Origin: Candidatus Blautia intestinavium
GTDB lineage: Bacteria; Bacillota; Clostridia; Lachnospirales; Lachnospiraceae
NCBI GenBank assembly: GCA_019113745.1
Contig: DXGV01000012.1
Location: forward strand, 1-35,577
Direction: 5' to 3'
Length of the DNA: 35,577 nt
This document shows, one piece after another, positions 7,110 to 15,318 of this stretch (positions within the stretch are counted from its first letter, which is position 1; each line of letters begins with the position of its first letter). The position numbers and the translations under genes were made by a program. A model generated the notes under the pieces. That model was given only the letters and a program-made list of their open reading frames with translations. It searched no databases and was not told the DNA's origin.

Positions 7110-10100
7110 TTCTCATGTTCCTTTTCTATGATAAACATTTCCTTCACATACTGTTCCTGGCGGAGATAGTTCTTCAGCCCTTCCGTCACCTCCTGTCTCT
7201 TGTCAAGCCTTCTGGCGGACAAAAGCCGGTTCAGGAGCTGGTATTTACTTCCCGGAGTTCCTTCCACTTTCTTCATGGTGATCACACGTTCCGCCGTTTT
7301 TCTGGAATCGCCGCGGAAGTCGATCTGGAAATAGTAGTGAAGGGATTCCCCGTAAAACAGGGTAAATGTCTTTGTAAAGATCCCCTGATAAACTTCTTTG
7401 ACAGGAGTACTTTTGTACTCCCTTTCTTTTCCAAGTCCGGTATCCAGCGCATAAAACAGAGTTACCCTTGCCTCCGGATTGGCGTGACATTCTACAAAGG
7501 TTTTATCATCAAGCTGATAGGGACTTAAAAGCTCCGGGGAAATTCTTCTGAAGAATCCGAATACCATATTATCTTTTGCGCATTCTTCCAGAAGCATTCG
7601 TTCCATTTCTGTATATTTTTCATTTTTTTCTTTAGACAGTTCTTTCAGAAGAGCCAGTCTGCACACCCTGTTTACCGGCCAGCTATGCTCCAGGGCGTAT
7701 TCCAGCCGCTCCCGGATAAAGGGCGTCATTGTATATTCTTTTACAAATATTCCATAAGCCACCTGGGTGAGATAGGCTCCTATGATCCTCTCCTTGCCGG
7801 ACTGGTTCACATAGGATTCCAGAACCGTCTCCCCCTCTTTGCGGAAGTCGGAAGTAAACATCAGAAGACTTAAGATCCTCTCCTCCAGATCGTAGGTATC
7901 CATCTCAAAGCCCTTCGCGCTTTTCCAGATGGCGATCAGTTCGTCCAGAGGGCCAAAACGGTACTGCATCAGATAGTGGAGGATCACTTCGTCGTATTTT
8001 CCGCTTCTGTATACCTCGGAAGCAAGGGCCAGAAGCTCGTCGTCCTCCGCCATATCGGATTTCAGGATCATCCGGCTTGTAAGCTTGAGCAGGCTGCTGA
8101 GAGACAATCCCTCGTAACCGAACTCTTCCACGATCCCCATTGCCTGGCGGAACATTCTCCTGGAGATCAGCACCTCCAGAAGAACCGGGCGGTCCACAAA
8201 GGCATATTCCCGGTAATTCATTTTTTTCAGATAATGGTCCAGATCCTCTCCCTGTACATGGGCCGCATAATAATCCAGGATCTCCTTTCGGATCTCTCCG
8301 CGGAACTCCTCTGTGAAAGCCTCGGATTCCGCCATCCTCTGGTAATACTCCAGACTGACGGAATCAAGGGGATTTTCACTGCAGTAGTGGAGAAGGACTC
8401 CCGGCTCCGTCACTCCCATTTTTATAAAAGCAGGCACTGCCTGACGTTCGTCTGTCAGCTTTTTCAGGTTATAGTGGATCGTGGATACATATCTTCTCTG
8501 TTTGTCGTCCTGAAACAGGATTACTGCGTCCTCGGTGTAGATCCTCGGATACGCCACTCCCTGCACGCAGGGATAAACCTCTTCTTCCTTCATCTGGCTG
8601 TGGCAGACGATCACCTGCCGGACCTTTGGATCGTCACAGTACAGGCGGTGGGTAAACAACACTCCCGCCGTCTGTTCCGCCTCCTCAGGCGTCTCCGGGT
8701 CGAAAAGAAATTCCTGATAAACAGACGCATAATTTTCATCTATTTTTCCCTCAGCGATCTTACGGCGGGCAAACCGCTTCATACTGTCACGATAACTCTC
8801 ATAGATCAGAGGCTCTTTTTCTTTATGGGCGATCACACTTGCGTAAAGAAAAGCTTTTCTTGTGTCTCCCAGGGTATTGTCATTATAGTTGAAATACATC
8901 AGAAGCGGCTTCGGAAGCTCCCTCTGGTATGAAATATCCATTGTCTCCACATAATATTCAAAGAGTCTGGTAAGTCTGAGTCCGCGGCCTACCGCCAGGG
9001 AAAACCACCGGAAATACTGAGGTTTTCTCGGATTTCCCTTCATAATATATTTGCAGACCGCCTCCAGGACGTCGTCGGAAGGGAATTTCTCATAACCGGC
9101 GGCCAGAGCCTGATACAGCACATTACTGAAGGTCTTTTCATAACCGGAAAGATAGGCAAGGCGCATGACAAGCTCTTCTGTAAGAAGGTCTCTTCTTCCT
9201 GCATAATGGAAAACCTGCATCCAGAAAGGACTGATCCTGTGAAACAGGGACATATCCCTGCTGACCCATTTCCAGGCCTCCATATACAGAAGCGGGTTTG
9301 TGCATCCTTTTTCAAACAGCTCTTCCATCATGAAAATTCCCATTGAGGGGCTGTTTTTATAATAGCTGTCCATCTGCAGCAGAAGCCACAGAAGCTGGAA
9401 GCTGTCCTCCTTCTGCATGTAGAAATTCTGGATTTTCCACAACGCCTGGGTTCTGTCTTTATACAGCCCGGTAAGCGTACAGAGATACAGATAGGTTCCC
9501 GCCAGCTCCAGCTCATCCCGGGTAAATTCCCGGTCCTGATACTTTTTCAGTATCGCCGCCGCTTCCGCGTCTTTTCCTTCCAGGTGATCCACGTAGGCCT
9601 CATATAACTGGTACTCAGGATATTCGCAGCCGGATTCCCGAAGCTGGTTCAGAATAAAGTGCGTGCTTCCCGCCCACGCCTTAAAGTCCAGACGGCCTTC
9701 CCGGTAATCTATGTAATCCTTTATCATGGATATTCTGGCTTTCTTTTCTTCCCCGTGAACATCCACCCGGACATTGGAGCCTTTTGACGCTGTTACATGG
9801 TAAATAAGCTCCTGGTAAGGACTTCTCACCACAATCTCTCCAAGCTGCGTTCCCTCTTTCAGTTTATCCGCCTGGATAATATAATCTATCCGGCAGGTGC
9901 TTCCTATAAAGTCGTCTTCCGTGAGCACGCGGCGTTCCGCCTCCAGAAAACCGCCTCTCGTTTCAATATCCAGCCTCAGATGTCCCCAGCCGCTTTTCTG
10001 AATATCAAAAGATTCCTGTACCGGTTCGCTGATGCCGTAAAACTCCGCTTCTGTTGTTTTCAGAACAAGAGACACCGGTTCCTTTTCTTTCAGTCCTATG

Positions 10101-10645
10101 AAAAACTCTTCCAGATGCTGATACGTAACAGGCTGTCTGGACATTCCCGCGTACAGAGCCTTCTCCCGGTTCCCGGCCTCCGCCATAACTATCGGGAAAT
10201 ATTTATCTGTAAAAAGGCGATATGCCTCCCGGAAATCCCTTCGGGCGATTTCCCGGAAAGCTTCCATATCTTTAATTTCTCCTTCGGAGCTTAAGATCTG
10301 TTCTTTTTTTGCTTCAATAAGAAAAGGGATCTTATATTCTCCTATATTGGAAGTCACGCACAGCCATCCTGTACACTGATCCCCGGGATTCATCCCCGTC
10401 CCGTCCGCCCCATAGGGCAGGCAGATCGTCGTCCCGGAAAATTTTCCGTTGCCCGGAACCAGTCTCCTGCTGGAGGACGTGATATATCCCTGAATTTTCT
10501 CATTATCTTCTGTGCCAAGATACAACTCGCCGCGCACCGTCTCTCCGGCCTCCAGAGTAATAGAAAGCTTTTCCTTTGAAAACAGAAGGCGAGGCTGCTC
10601 GTATCTGAATTTTCCGCTTAGTAGTTGTTCGATCTTTTTCTTCAA
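7106..10645 (-). CDS. Large beta/helical-repeat protein of unknown function (DUF5717-type)
   Basis: 1179 residues starting at TTG 10643-10645; the start is supported by GGTGA 6 nt upstream and an in-frame stop just before it. No signal peptide or membrane segment, so cytosolic. Residues about 15-115 and 195-300 are beta-rich with Ig-like spacing (SITLEAGETVRGELYLGT; SGWGHLRLDIE). About 310-1010 is a long helical solenoid with TPR-like units (ELELAGTYLYLCTLTGLYKD; MRLAYLSGYEKTFSNVLYQA). The C-terminal 150 residues are again beta-rich. I recall the family as DUF5717 of Lachnospiraceae, uncharacterised. It heads an operon and overlaps the Hsp70-like gene by 4 nt, so the products are probably made in step. 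Confidence 0.78.
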   Translation of the reverse strand: MKKKIEQLLSGKFRYEQPRLLFSKEKLSITLEAGETVRGELYLGTEDNEKIQGYITSSSRRLVPGNGKFSGTTICLPYGADGTGMNPGDQCTGWLCVTSNIGEYKIPFLIEAKKEQILSSEGEIKDMEAFREIARRDFREAYRLFTDKYFPIVMAEAGNREKALYAGMSRQPVTYQHLEEFFIGLKEKEPVSLVLKTTEAEFYGISEPVQESFDIQKSGWGHLRLDIETRGGFLEAERRVLTEDDFIGSTCRIDYIIQADKLKEGTQLGEIVVRSPYQELIYHVTASKGSNVRVDVHGEEKKARISMIKDYIDYREGRLDFKAWAGSTHFILNQLRESGCEYPEYQLYEAYVDHLEGKDAEAAAILKKYQDREFTRDELELAGTYLYLCTLTGLYKDRTQALWKIQNFYMQKEDSFQLLWLLLQMDSYYKNSPSMGIFMMEELFEKGCTNPLLYMEAWKWVSRDMSLFHRISPFWMQVFHYAGRRDLLTEELVMRLAYLSGYEKTFSNVLYQALAAGYEKFPSDDVLEAVCKYIMKGNPRKPQYFRWFSLAVGRGLRLTRLFEYYVETMDISYQRELPKPLLMYFNYNDNTLGDTRKAFLYASVIAHKEKEPLIYESYRDSMKRFARRKIAEGKIDENYASVYQEFLFDPETPEEAEQTAGVLFTHRLYCDDPKVRQVIVCHSQMKEEEVYPCVQGVAYPRIYTEDAVILFQDDKQRRYVSTIHYNLKKLTDERQAVPAFIKMGVTEPGVLLHYCSENPLDSVSLEYYQRMAESEAFTEEFRGEIRKEILDYYAAHVQGEDLDHYLKKMNYREYAFVDRPVLLEVLISRRMFRQAMGIVEEFGYEGLSLSSLLKLTSRMILKSDMAEDDELLALASEVYRSGKYDEVILHYLMQYRFGPLDELIAIWKSAKGFEMDTYDLEERILSLLMFTSDFRKEGETVLESYVNQSGKERIIGAYLTQVAYGIFVKEYTMTPFIRERLEYALEHSWPVNRVCRLALLKELSKEKNEKYTEMERMLLEECAKDNMVFGFFRRISPELLSPYQLDDKTFVECHANPEARVTLFYALDTGLGKEREYKSTPVKEVYQGIFTKTFTLFYGESLHYYFQIDFRGDSRKTAERVITMKKVEGTPGSKYQLLNRLLSARRLDKRQEVTEGLKNYLRQEQYVKEMFIIEKEHEK

Positions 10646-10701
10646 TATGGTTCACCATGCTATCCTTTAAGTTACATTCTCTTACATTTTACGACAAGCC
10701 T

Positions 10702-10730
10702 ATTATACACTACAAAATCAACGGGCGCAA
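10702..10730 (-). promoter_or_regulatory. Promoter of the Hsp70-like/TPR operon
   Basis: Minus strand: -35 TTGCGC (10725-10730), 17-nt spacer and consensus -10 TATAAT (10702-10707), about 57 nt upstream of the TTG start at 10645. It follows the sugar-kinase terminator, making the three genes an independent transcription unit. No CIRCE element is present here. Confidence 0.7.
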
Positions 10731-10777
10731 GAAAGTATGGTTCTCTCCTGCGCCCATCTGCAACCTGGTCTGCGGCG

Positions 10778-10800
10778 AAAAAAACGGAACTTCTCTTCCG
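10778..10800 (-). terminator. Terminator of the PfkB kinase gene
   Basis: Minus strand: CGGAA, loop GAGAAG, TTCCG, then seven T (10778-10784), beginning 3 nt after the kinase stop codon. The stem is only 5-6 bp but the U-tract is strong. Confidence 0.6.
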
Positions 10801-10802
10801 GA

Positions 10803-11690
10803 TCACAGATCGCTGTTCAGTACTTCCTCTCTCAGAGGGATCGAAGCCGTGGCGCCCGCTCTGGAAACCGCAATGGCCGACGCTTTGGCCGCCAGCTTCA
10901 GACCTTCCTGCACTGGCAGCCCGTCTATCAGGGATGAAATGAAATATCCCGTGAACGTATCGCCCGCCGCGGTAGTATCCACTGCTTTTACCTTATAAAT
11001 ACCCTGGCGGTGAACAGCGCCCGTCTCGTCCTGGTACACCGAACCGTTGCCGCCCAGAGTAAGAACCACTTTCGCCTTCGGATAGATTTCTCTGATCTTC
11101 TCAAGAATCCTGTCCGGCTCCTTTTCTCCTGTGATCTGGTATCCTTCGATCTCATTCACAAGAAACAGGCTGACTTTGCCAAGATCACACTTTTTCAGCC
11201 CGTCGTCGTATGGAGACGGATTCAGGATGATCATCATTCCTTTTTCATACGCCCTGTCAATGATATAATCCAGCTCGTTGATCTCGTTCTGCAGAAGGAT
11301 CATATCTCCGCTGTCAAAAGCGTCCAGGACTTCGTCTGCAAATTCTTTCGTGATGCTGCGGTTGGAGCCTCCAAAGAGCAGGATACAGTTCTGTCCGTCT
11401 TTGTCTACCTGAATGATCGTATGCCCGCTTGGTCCGTCGATCTTCCTGATAAACTCTGTATTTACTCCGTTTTCCCTGCAGGTTTCCAGAAGGACGTCTC
11501 CTTCTTCCCCGATCATCCCTGCATGGTATACCGGGATTCCCGCCTTTGCCAGCGCAATGGACTGGTTCAGTCCTTTTCCTCCGCAAAAAATCTGCCTGCC
11601 CTTTGACGCCTGTGTTTCTCCCGGAACAAGTATGGTTTCTACCTGATAGGTATAGTCCAGATTAAGAGAACCAAAATTTAATACCTTCAT
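10803..11690 (-). CDS. PfkB-family carbohydrate kinase, ribokinase-like
   Basis: 295 residues from ATG 11688-11690 with AAAGGAGG upstream; the longer open frame to 11753 runs through the promoter. The PfkB signatures are present: FCGGKGLNQSIALAKAG (sugar-binding region, ribokinase GGKGANQA type) and VDTTAAGDTFTGYF (catalytic Asp and anion hole; the usual AAGA is AAGD). The N-terminal FGSLNLDY and PGETQASKG also match ribokinase. It would phosphorylate ribose or a related sugar with ATP. No transporter or regulator is adjacent, so the exact sugar is open. Divergent from sigK. Confidence 0.85.
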   Translation of the reverse strand: MKVLNFGSLNLDYTYQVETILVPGETQASKGRQIFCGGKGLNQSIALAKAGIPVYHAGMIGEEGDVLLETCRENGVNTEFIRKIDGPSGHTIIQVDKDGQNCILLFGGSNRSITKEFADEVLDAFDSGDMILLQNEINELDYIIDRAYEKGMMIILNPSPYDDGLKKCDLGKVSLFLVNEIEGYQITGEKEPDRILEKIREIYPKAKVVLTLGGNGSVYQDETGAVHRQGIYKVKAVDTTAAGDTFTGYFISSLIDGLPVQEGLKLAAKASAIAVSRAGATASIPLREEVLNSDL

Positions 11691-11724
11691 GCTGCCGCCT
11701 CCTTTTTCAGAAACATTTGTTTTC

Positions 11725-11753
11725 AGTATACTGCCAGCCTCTTTTACCGTCAA
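11725..11753 (-). promoter_or_regulatory. Promoter of the PfkB kinase gene
   Basis: Minus strand: -35 TTGACG (11748-11753), 17-nt spacer and -10 TATACT (11725-11730), about 35 nt before the kinase ATG. A housekeeping sigma-A promoter, back to back with the sporulation-type promoter of sigK. Confidence 0.7.
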
Positions 11754-11769
11754 GATTTATTGGAAAAGC

Positions 11770-11797
11770 ACGAAAAGCCGGTCCTTTTCATAAACTA
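11770..11797 (+). promoter_or_regulatory. Predicted sigma-E/sigma-K type promoter of sigK
   Basis: AC at 11770-11771, a 17-nt gap and CATAAACTA at 11789-11797 match the sigma-K pattern AC-N16/17-CATANNNTA; the -10 also resembles sigma-E CATACANT at 7 of 8 positions. It lies 28 nt upstream of the sigK start. No sigma-A promoter is visible in this spot. Promoter consensus is established knowledge; activity is inferred. Confidence 0.55.
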
Positions 11798-11824
11798 TAA
11801 GGAAATCCCCTTTGAGGTGAAGCT

Positions 11825-12478
11825 TTGAAGACTTTCCAGAAACCTTTGACGTCTGCCGAGGAAAAATTATATCTTCAACGTTGCCGGGAGGGCGATTTGG
11901 AAGCAAAAAATATCCTGATCGAGCGCAATCTCCGCCTTGTGGCCCATGTCGTAAAAAAATATCAGGGAGCCGACGAGGAGCTGGATGATCTGATATCTAT
12001 TGGAACCATCGGCCTGATCAAGGCGGTATCCACCTTCGACGCCGCAAAATCGGCCCGGCTTTCCACATACGCCGCAAGATGCATCGACAATGAGCTTCTG
12101 ATGATGCTCCGCTCCAAGAAAAAACATTCCAGGGAAGTCTCCCTCTATGAACCTATCGGAACAGATAAAGAGGGAAATGAGATCAGTCTTCTGGATATCA
12201 TCGAAAGCCCTCCTGTAGATATTGTGACGGAATATTCTACCCGGGAAGATATCCGCCGCCTGATGTCCTCCATGAAGGAGCTTCTTTCTCCAAAAGAGTA
12301 TCAGGTGATCTGTCTGCGCTACGGCCTCTTCGGAATTCCGGAGCAGACCCAGAGAAAAATAGCCGGCGAACTGAATATCAGCCGGTCCTATGTATCCCGC
12401 ATTGAAAAAACCGCGCTGAAAAAGCTCAGAGGGATCTTTGACGAGGAGTCTTCCGGACCGCCGTCCCCGAATATCTGA
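11825..12478 (+). CDS. sigK: RNA polymerase sporulation sigma factor SigK
   Basis: 217 residues. Sigma-K drives late mother-cell genes (coat, cortex, spore release). Region 2 is clear (LRLVAHVVKKYQGADEELDD, ISIGTIGLIKAVSTFD, LSTYAARCIDNELLMMLR), followed by the sigma-K marker EPIGTDKEGNEISLLDI and region 4 (QRKIAGELNISRSYVSRIEK). The start is TTG 11825-11827 with GAGGTGA 5 nt upstream. The protein begins at FQKPLTSAEE, exactly where mature Bacillus sigma-K begins, so the inhibitory pro-sequence is absent, as in Clostridioides difficile. The reading frame is not interrupted by a skin-type element. It is one of few plus-strand core genes. Confidence 0.9.
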   Translation: MKTFQKPLTSAEEKLYLQRCREGDLEAKNILIERNLRLVAHVVKKYQGADEELDDLISIGTIGLIKAVSTFDAAKSARLSTYAARCIDNELLMMLRSKKKHSREVSLYEPIGTDKEGNEISLLDIIESPPVDIVTEYSTREDIRRLMSSMKELLSPKEYQVICLRYGLFGIPEQTQRKIAGELNISRSYVSRIEKTALKKLRGIFDEESSGPPSPNI

Positions 12479-12506
12479 AGCACACATTAAAAGTCTCAAA
12501 TAAAAA

Positions 12507-12547
12507 GCGGAAGAAAAAAGTTTATGTTTACAGACTTTCTCTTCCGC
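12507..12547. terminator. Bidirectional terminator between sigK and trhP
   Basis: GCGGAAGA (12507-12514) pairs with TCTTCCGC (12540-12547), with inner AAAGT/ACTTT pairs (12517-12521/12534-12538). The plus strand continues into ATCCTTTTATT and the minus strand into TTTTTATTT, so the hairpin can stop both convergent genes. Confidence 0.7.
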
Positions 12548-12553
12548 ATCCTT

Positions 12554-13789
12554 TTATTCCGACTGTGCTTCCGCTCTCCTGAGCAGATCATATTTTTCCA
12601 CTTTCACGCCAAGGTCTACCGTAAGCTTCTGCTGGGGATGAGGAGCGCTCTCCACAGATTTCCCGTCCCCGTCGTAAATCGCTTTTACTGTAACCGTAAG
12701 ATCTGTTCCGTCCGGCTTCATCACCTCTATGGTTTCCCCTACGGTAAACTTATTTCTCTGAGTAATATGAACCAGGCCCTTTTCATCCACTTCCTCCGCA
12801 TATCCCAGATAAGTATACTCCTTCACATAAGTATTACTGTCATAAATCTGGGCGTCTTCATCCGGTTTTCCGTAGAAAAATCCGGTAGTAAACTGACGAT
12901 AGGTACAGTTGGAGATCTGATTTTTATACCAGTCCATATTAGCTTTGTATTTTTCCGGGGACTCCAGATAATCGTCAATGGCTTTCCGGTAAGTTCTGGC
13001 CACGGTAGCCACATAAAGGGCTGTTTTCATCCGGCCTTCAATTTTCAGACTGTCGATGCCGCTGGTCAAGATATCGTCCATATGTTCGATCATACAGAGA
13101 TCCTTGGAATTAAAAATAAAAGTTCCCCTCTCGTTTTCAAATACCGGCATATACTCTCCCGGCCTTTTTTCTTCCACTACAGAATATTTCCAGCGGCAGG
13201 GATGAGTACAGGCGCCCCTGTTTGCGTCTCTTCCCGCCAGAAAGCTGCTTAAAAGGCAGCGTCCGGAATAGGAAATGCACATTGCCCCGTGGATAAAAGT
13301 CTCGATTTCCATAACCTTTGGAATATGTTCCCGGATCTCCCGGATCTCTTTCAGAGAAAGCTCCCGGGCCGTCACTACTCTTTTGGCGCCCAGTCTGTGC
13401 CAGAAAAGGTAAGTTTCATAGTTGGTGTTGTTTGCCTGTGTACTGATATGACATTCGATCTCCGGACAGATTTCTCTGGCATAAGTAAAAATTCCCGGAT
13501 CCGCTATGATCAGGGCGTCGGGTTTCATCTCCTTTAATTCATAAAGATACTCCCGCACTCCTTCCAGGTCAGCGTTATGAGCCAGGATATTCACCGTCAC
13601 ATAAACTTTCGCCCCGTATTCATGAGCGAAAGCGATCCCCGCCTTCATATCCTCTCTGGAAAAATTTTTGGCTTTCGCCCGAAGGCCGAAAGCCTCTCCG
13701 CCGATATATACAGCATCCGCGCCAAAGACCACTGCAATCTTCAGAACTTCCAGACTGCTGGCCGGCACCAGTAACTCCACATTCCTCAT
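12554..13789 (-). CDS. trhP: U32-family tRNA hydroxylation protein (peptidase U32 fold)
   Basis: 411 residues. Once annotated as collagenase-like peptidases, TrhP/YrrO-type proteins make 5-hydroxyuridine at tRNA position 34 from prephenate. Visible are the N-terminal barrel start (ELLVPASSLEVLKIAVVFGA, DAVYIGGEAFGLRA), the U32 signature ETFIHGAMCISYSGRCLLS and the cysteine-rich NRGACTHPCRWKY. The position next to trmR, which methylates ho5U34, supports this role over proteolysis. The ATG follows AAAGAGGAAAT. The 105-nt gap to trmR is in frame and carries a tandem duplication. Confidence 0.85.
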   Translation of the reverse strand: MRNVELLVPASSLEVLKIAVVFGADAVYIGGEAFGLRAKAKNFSREDMKAGIAFAHEYGAKVYVTVNILAHNADLEGVREYLYELKEMKPDALIIADPGIFTYAREICPEIECHISTQANNTNYETYLFWHRLGAKRVVTARELSLKEIREIREHIPKVMEIETFIHGAMCISYSGRCLLSSFLAGRDANRGACTHPCRWKYSVVEEKRPGEYMPVFENERGTFIFNSKDLCMIEHMDDILTSGIDSLKIEGRMKTALYVATVARTYRKAIDDYLESPEKYKANMDWYKNQISNCTYRQFTTGFFYGKPDEDAQIYDSNTYVKEYTYLGYAEEVDEKGLVHITQRNKFTVGETIEVMKPDGTDLTVTVKAIYDGDGKSVESAPHPQQKLTVDLGVKVEKYDLLRRAEAQSE

Positions 13790-13880
13790 ATTTCCTCTTT
13801 CCCGCCATGTACTCTGGCATCCAGGTATGCCTTTGGCATTTCCTCTTTCCCGCCATGCATTCTGGCATCCAGGTATGCCT
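13790..13880. repeat. 48-bp-period tandem duplication between trmR and trhP
   Basis: Two 43-bp copies (13790-13832 and 13838-13880), starting ATTTCCTCTTTCCCGCCATG, differ at only a few bases and repeat with a period of 48. Each copy contains a GGCAT/ATGCC mini-hairpin and the purine-rich sequence that serves as the trhP ribosome site. Confidence 0.85.
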
Positions 13881-13894
13881 GTTTGTTTATGGTT

Positions 13895-14539
13895 TCAGTT
13901 CACCTTCACGCTGAGGGCCGCTCCGTCTCCCAGCGGAAGGATGCTGGTTATTATCCGTGTATCATGCTTCAGGACATAAAGATATTCCCGCATTCTTTTA
14001 TAAATCGTCCTGTCTCTCCGTTCTACAAGATAGTGGGACTGGATCAGTTCTCCTTCCTGCAGAACATTGTCAGAAAGCAGTATCCCTCCCGGCTTCAGAA
14101 GTCTCAGGACATCCTCCAGCCAGTGTATATACTGTCCCTTTGCGGCGTCCATAAAAATCATGTCGTATGTCCCGGAAATCTCTCCCAGGATGCGTCCCGC
14201 GTCTCCTTCCATGAGAGTGATCTGCTCCTCCCGTCCGGCTCTGCGGAAATTTTCCCTGGCCAGAGGAATCCTTTTCTCATAATTCTCTATAGTAGTAATA
14301 TGAAGATTCTCCGGACCGTACTCGCACATAAGAAGTGTGGAGAAGCCTACGGCCGTCCCCACCTCCAGAATCTTTTCCGGCTTCTGAAGCGCCAGAAGCG
14401 TCTTGATAAAGCTCTGCATTTCCCGGCGGATGACCGGAACCTCCGCTTCCAGAGCCGTCTTTTCCAGCTCTTCCAGAAACGGCGTATTCCCCCTGTCCAG
14501 AGAATTGATAAAAGTCCGCATCCTCTCTTCTACGATCAC
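13895..14539 (-). CDS. trmR: tRNA 5-hydroxyuridine methyltransferase
   Basis: 214 residues. Class I SAM methyltransferase of the catechol O-methyltransferase-like group: SAM-binding ILEVGTAVGFSTLLM, acidic loop ITTIENYEKR, and metal/catalytic region YDMIFMDAAKGQYIHWLEDV with KPGGILLSDNVL. TrmR (YrrM) methylates ho5U34 of tRNA to mo5U, directly after the TrhP step. The start is GTG 14537-14539, overlapping the mltG-like stop as GTGA; an internal ATG at 14519-14521 is the alternative. The gene order mltG-trmR-trhP matches Bacillus yrrL-yrrM-yrrO. Confidence 0.88.
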   Translation of the reverse strand: MIVEERMRTFINSLDRGNTPFLEELEKTALEAEVPVIRREMQSFIKTLLALQKPEKILEVGTAVGFSTLLMCEYGPENLHITTIENYEKRIPLARENFRRAGREEQITLMEGDAGRILGEISGTYDMIFMDAAKGQYIHWLEDVLRLLKPGGILLSDNVLQEGELIQSHYLVERRDRTIYKRMREYLYVLKHDTRIITSILPLGDGAALSVKVN

Positions 14540-14937
14540 GAGTCTGCCCCTTCCTGTTCCGCGTCTCCTGCCAGGATCCCCATGATCCTTGAGGGAGTAT
14601 AGGCCGTGCTGAGAAGATAAGTTCCCGGCTTCATCTGTCCGCTGTAATTGGAAAGCTTTTCCTGTACCCAGAATACAAGGGCGTCCTCTACAAGACCTTT
14701 ACTCTCCAGAGTTTTGGCAATATCATAAACAGAATCATCCTCTTTTACGACAACCGTGACTTCCTGTCCTTCTCCCGGGCTCATGGCCTGCTGATTAAAT
14801 ACGTCATATCCAAACTGATATGTAACCTTTCCTATCCAGATGATCAGAACGACCACGCAGACATACAGCGCCATTCTGAAAGCGCCGCTGGCAACAGCTA
14901 CTCCTGCATTTCCCATCCTGTCTCTTGTATCTCCCAT
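14536..14937 (-). CDS. Short YceG/MltG-like membrane protein lacking the catalytic domain
   Basis: 133 residues. One transmembrane helix at about 20-42 (FRMALYVCVVVLIIWIGKVT) is followed by the LysM-like YceG N-terminal subdomain (VTVVVKEDDSVYDIAKTLES, then GQMKPGTYLLSTAYTPSRIM). True MltG is about 330-380 residues and has a C-terminal glycosidase domain with a catalytic glutamate; that domain is absent and the stop is clean. It holds the mltG (yrrL) position in the conserved cluster. It may be a glycan-binding or regulatory relative rather than an enzyme. ATG with GGGAGG upstream. Confidence 0.75.
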   Translation of the reverse strand: MGDTRDRMGNAGVAVASGAFRMALYVCVVVLIIWIGKVTYQFGYDVFNQQAMSPGEGQEVTVVVKEDDSVYDIAKTLESKGLVEDALVFWVQEKLSNYSGQMKPGTYLLSTAYTPSRIMGILAGDAEQEGADS

Positions 14938-14976
14938 AAGGTTCCTCCCTTCCGGTGCTCCTTTCCGACTGCTTCA

Positions 14977-15315
14977 TCAGAGAGGCGGTATGTTCATATC
15001 AATTCCTGCGGTGAGGCTTCTGCACACATGCTGCATGAGCCTGCAAAGGGCAAGCTCCGCGTCAAGATATGCGTTTACCTGTGGAATTCTCCGCAGCTCT
15101 GCCGATTCTCTGGAAAGCTGTTCCGCCATGCTGAAAAGATTATCGCGTCCGCCTTCGTTCTGGAGCCTGAAATTATCCGCCCGGAACTGGCTCACTCTTT
15201 CCGCCAGTTCCGGGTTTTCATTCAGTATTTTTTCCTGTTTCTTGTATTCCTGATATATAGCGCTTCTCTTAATGGACACCAGAAGTGTATGGATATTCTT
15301 CTCAATAGCATCCAT
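14977..15315 (-). CDS. YlbF/YmcA-family regulator
   Basis: 112 residues, almost all helical, with the family pattern IEKNIHTLLVSIKRSAIYQE, NPELAERVSQFRADNF and a C-terminal amphipathic helix. In Bacillus, YlbF, YmcA and YaaT form a complex that binds RNase Y and affects mRNA maturation, sporulation and competence. Here it starts 3 nt after the RNase J stop codon, with GGAGG inside the end of rnj, so the two RNA-decay genes are translationally linked. Which paralogue it corresponds to cannot be told. Confidence 0.85.
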   Translation of the reverse strand: MDAIEKNIHTLLVSIKRSAIYQEYKKQEKILNENPELAERVSQFRADNFRLQNEGGRDNLFSMAEQLSRESAELRRIPQVNAYLDAELALCRLMQHVCRSLTAGIDMNIPPL

Positions 15316-15318
15316 AGA

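Noticed and set aside
13790-13843. 17-codon micro-ORF (MPKAYLDARVHGGKEEI) whose TGA overlaps the trhP ATG, as a coupling leader peptide
   Set aside because: It arises from the tandem duplication and its ATG is only 2 nt from the GAGGA; not enough evidence to call it a gene.
13790-13880. CRISPR-like repeat
   Set aside because: Only two adjacent copies with a 5-nt gap and no spacers; a simple tandem duplication.
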